A stretch of 64,000 nucleotides of DNA. Source: Bog-950 sp046329535 (GTDB lineage Bacteria; Bacteroidota; Bacteroidia; Chitinophagales; LD1). Position 1 is the first letter of the stretch. The number at the start of each line of letters is the position of its first letter. Of the stretch, positions 61,883 to 64,000 are shown one piece after another. The stretch is taken from contig JAXLUN010000005.1 of assembly GCA_046329535.1 (NCBI GenBank), forward strand, positions 1 through 64,000, given 5' to 3'. Both the position numbers and the translations under genes were made by a program. Below the pieces are notes generated by a model. It saw nothing but the letters and a program-made list of their open reading frames with translations, did no database searches and was not told where the DNA came from.

Positions 61883-62152
61883 TGCTGCAAGTTACAAAAT
61901 GGGAACAGCATAGTAGACCATTTAGGGCGAAAACTGTTAATAGCACCATTTTGTATTGACGCAGGGTTCCTAGTCGGAGACCCTGCTGCGACTAAAGTAA
62001 ACCAACAGGGCAAAATGGTTATGGACCTAACCAAGGTGGGCGAATACGATTTGGTAAACTTGCCAAATTAGGTTTGCTATAACTACAAGTAATTTTCCCT
62101 TACCGGTTGGTGGCTTCACCAACAACGCAAAAAAGTTAGAATTTAGAGGTGT
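61883..62152. other. Non-coding stretch between the two paralogues
   Basis: No gene recognised. It contains a hairpin (GCAGGGT at 61961-61967 with ACCCTGC at 61979-61985, the inner TCC/GGA pair helping) and a perfect stem GTTGGTG (62106-62112) / CACCAAC (62117-62123) with a GCTT loop, located downstream of the minus-strand gene at 62153. The second is terminator-like but lacks a clear T-run. Confidence 0.45.
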
Positions 62153-63697
62153 TTACTGCTTTGTAAATTTTGAAGCTGCAATTACAAGATTACCTCTACG
62201 TATGTAAACAGTATAAAATCCACCAACAAAATCTGCAATGTTCATTTTCTGAAACCCGCTATACTGCGGCAGTGGTTGCGCATACACCACCTGTCCCAAC
62301 TCATTCACTATCTCCATGCTTACCTCACCCTGCTTACTCCAATCGGTAAACCCATAATCCACCGTTACAAAATCTGAGGCAGGGTTCGGAAACACCTTCA
62401 CCTGCTTTTCTTTCGCGGCTCGTTCTGTTTCGTTTAGGCTACTAATAGTATCGCAAGGGCTGCCGGCTAAGGCACCCAAGCGGTAGTTGGGGTAGTAAGG
62501 TACACCACTGCCAAAAGTGGGTAGATTAAGTGCAGTATCATTAAAGTTACAAGAAGCACCTTGCCCATTCGGGTTGTTTATTATACCTAAACTGTAGTTA
62601 GAATTTCCTGAACTTACATATATTTTACCGTCCGGGGCCAATTGTGCATTATAGAATGTTTGATAAAAAGGCACTTGATGGTTGGGGTCGAAAATTCCAA
62701 CCGTTTGACGGCTACTTTGAATAGAAGTTGCTTGAATATCGTATTGAAATATACGATAAACACAAAAGACGTACGCAAATCTGCCATCAGGCGAAAACTC
62801 AACAGTAGGGAACCATTGAACTGAATCTCTTATCTCAGGTATAATAAACTGGTCTACTGCATTTACAAGCCCAGTACATCTATCAAATGAGAAAAAGTTA
62901 ACGGTACCGGTTTCCGAAATCATAACTAACCTTTCACCGTTGGGAGAAAAACGTAATACCCCCGAATACCCTCTTGCAGTCGGCAGCCCCAGACATTGAA
63001 CTATAGAATTGCTGCTAATTGTGTCACCGTTGTAATAATCTATGTAATAGCAATTATTATCAGAACCTTTTCTGCATAACCACCAATCCCTTCCATTGGC
63101 ATGTTTTACGGCAGATACGGTTAAACTTGAATTGACTGGATTAACTATTACGTCTTTTTGGGTGGAAGCACCTTTGTTGCCATTTAAACTTACATCTATT
63201 TGGCATCGTAACATGGAAGTGCCCTCGATTAATAATCCCGAAGGAATGTGAAATGAATCAACCAAAACATAAAATATATCGTACAATTTGTTGTTGGTAG
63301 GATTAGGTAAAACGATATGATATTGAGGATACCCTATTCCCAATGAATAAGCCCACGGATACATTGTGCGTAAATACAAACTCCCGCCATCCATGCTGTC
63401 TACTATTTTTTCATCAAACGAATTATATACTTTAATGCCATTACAAGCGAACAACATATTTCCATCAACATCTGAAATAGTTGAGTTAGAACCATCAAAA
63501 CTTATTGTTAACGAATCGCGCGTTATGGCTACCGGCTGTTGGTTAAAATCAAATTTTGAAATGCCAAACCAATGCTGATAGTTGGAGTCGTAACCTAAAC
63601 TGCTAAAGTAGCCAGTCATCCAGTTATAATCATGCTTTTGCGCCTGACCAAAAAGACAGGTAACTACAAGTGAAAAAATTATCAGTTTCTTTTTCAC
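62153..63697 (-). CDS. T9SS-sorted beta-propeller-like protein, paralogue B
   Basis: 514 residues from the GTG at 63697, which directly precedes a good signal peptide (KKKLIIFSLVVTCLFGQAQ). The longer ORF from 63874 includes repeat sequence and is rejected. The body is the same propeller family as paralogue A (YNWMTGYFSSLGYDSNYQHWFG, LRFSPNGERLVMIS, QLAPDGKIYVSSGNSNYS) and ends in a type A T9SS tail (KVFPNPASDFVTVDYGF). Secreted to the surface; ligand unknown. A tandem duplication with the neighbour is evident; the divergence is spread over the whole length. Confidence 0.8.
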   Translation of the reverse strand: MKKKLIIFSLVVTCLFGQAQKHDYNWMTGYFSSLGYDSNYQHWFGISKFDFNQQPVAITRDSLTISFDGSNSTISDVDGNMLFACNGIKVYNSFDEKIVDSMDGGSLYLRTMYPWAYSLGIGYPQYHIVLPNPTNNKLYDIFYVLVDSFHIPSGLLIEGTSMLRCQIDVSLNGNKGASTQKDVIVNPVNSSLTVSAVKHANGRDWWLCRKGSDNNCYYIDYYNGDTISSNSIVQCLGLPTARGYSGVLRFSPNGERLVMISETGTVNFFSFDRCTGLVNAVDQFIIPEIRDSVQWFPTVEFSPDGRFAYVFCVYRIFQYDIQATSIQSSRQTVGIFDPNHQVPFYQTFYNAQLAPDGKIYVSSGNSNYSLGIINNPNGQGASCNFNDTALNLPTFGSGVPYYPNYRLGALAGSPCDTISSLNETERAAKEKQVKVFPNPASDFVTVDYGFTDWSKQGEVSMEIVNELGQVVYAQPLPQYSGFQKMNIADFVGGFYTVYIRRGNLVIAASKFTKQ

Positions 63698-63747
63698 CTT
63701 ACGACTGCAATTTTGGTTTGATGTAATACTCTTTGCCCTTGTTGGAT

Positions 63748-63829
63748 TTCGCTTTTGTTGATCTTCCCCTATAATGCCAAAACCAGCAAAGCCGTTGTTG
63801 TGTGTTATCACCAACAAGAGCAGGGGAGC
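63748..63829 (-). repeat. 82-bp palindromic repeat, copy B
   Basis: Copy of 61761-61842 with three substitutions. In this copy 50 bp separate the repeat from the GTG start of paralogue B, unlike copy A, where the repeat touches the coding sequence. Confidence 0.75.
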
Positions 63830-63853
63830 CACAGGAGCCTCTGAAAAACAACC

Positions 63854-63881
63854 GGCCGTAAATAAATAGTTCATACATCAT
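63854..63881 (-). repeat. 28-bp exact repeat, copy 2
   Basis: Identical to 60137-60164. It overlaps the last codons and stop of the RAYT-like gene (63871-63881), so it marks the 3' boundary of that element. Confidence 0.7.
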
Positions 63882-64000
63882 CACAAGGTGTTAGCCATTC
63901 AAATTCATTTTTCCTTCCAGCATAAAAACCGGCCGATGACCACCGGTAATCCTCCGCATACAACGCCAGTTTCCACCTCTCCTGTATCGGGCTATTATGT
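63871..64000 (-). CDS. REP-associated tyrosine transposase (IS200-like), C-terminal part
   Basis: The frame runs in from the right edge and stops at TGA 63873-63871, so only the last 42 residues are seen. They read HNSPIQERWKLALYAEDYRW followed by SSAGFYAG and a hydrophobic end. The pattern HNxPxxx..W....AEDYRWSSAxxY is the C-terminal signature of Y1_Tnp/RAYT transposases. The catalytic HUH and Tyr regions lie outside the window. The short repeats beside it are consistent with REP partners. Confidence 0.8.
   Translation of the reverse strand, partial: HNSPIQERWKLALYAEDYRWSSAGFYAGRKNEFEWLTPCDDV

Noticed and set aside
61754..62071. 105-codon + strand frame starting in the 82-bp repeat
   Set aside because: Begins in a repeat and runs through hairpins; low-complexity, no recognised motif, so considered chance.
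63698..63874. N-terminal extension of paralogue B to the ATG at 63874
   Set aside because: The extension encodes repeat sequence and would bury the signal peptide 60 residues in; the GTG at 63697 fits much better.

Overview
The window is chromosomal DNA of a Bacteroidota bacterium, most likely a free-living Chitinophagales/Sphingobacteriales-type organism. The reasons are: six proteins with C-terminal type IX secretion (T9SS) sorting tails, a PorP/SprF plus PorE-like T9SS gene pair, TamL, atpD-atpC standing apart from the rest of the ATP synthase genes, and many promoters with the Bacteroidota -7 box TAnnTTTG in place of E. coli sigma70 boxes. No rRNA, tRNA, CRISPR array, prophage or complete insertion sequence was seen.

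Layout. 1-12.2 kb: housekeeping genes (dapD, a membrane histidine kinase, an alpha-oxoamine synthase, an EamA exporter, atpDC, mtaB), then an unusual Lgt-like protein and a cytochrome P450. 12.2-15.8 kb: PorP/SprF and a PorE-like TPR/beta-propeller/OmpA protein. 16.1-19.1 kb (minus strand): purB, def, ruvX and a DUF1573 protein. 19.3-20.9 kb: a PKD-domain T9SS cargo and a small Cys-rich lipoprotein.

20.96-29.3 kb is the most coherent system. A cobalamin riboswitch precedes seven tightly packed genes: two T9SS-sorted surface proteins (the first DUF4465-like), a BtuB-type TonB-dependent receptor, a BtuG-like beta-propeller lipoprotein with a surface-export signal, and BtuF, BtuC and BtuD. Together they form a cell-surface-to-cytoplasm vitamin B12 uptake line. 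Two of its surface components use T9SS sorting rather than the lipid anchors known from gut Bacteroides.

29.3-34.2 kb (minus strand): a single-domain response regulator, a thioredoxin-like lipid/redox protein, a DUF1801 protein and RNase R. 34.4-44.9 kb (minus strand): an 11-gene nucleotide-sugar operon that can feed dTDP-rhamnose, UDP-GlcA/UDP-Xyl, UDP-GalNAcA-type and 3-amino-sugar branches, with a CpsB-type phosphatase. It has no glycosyltransferase, flippase or polymerase. 44.9-59.5 kb: envelope and housekeeping genes (outer-membrane proteins, waaA, a C10 protease, canonical lgt, a DjlA-like co-chaperone, pyrF, a TrmH methylase, tamL, ilvE). 59.6-64 kb: an orphan protein, two tandem paralogous T9SS propeller proteins set in a repeat-rich area, and the C-terminal end of a REP-associated (IS200-like) transposase at the right edge.
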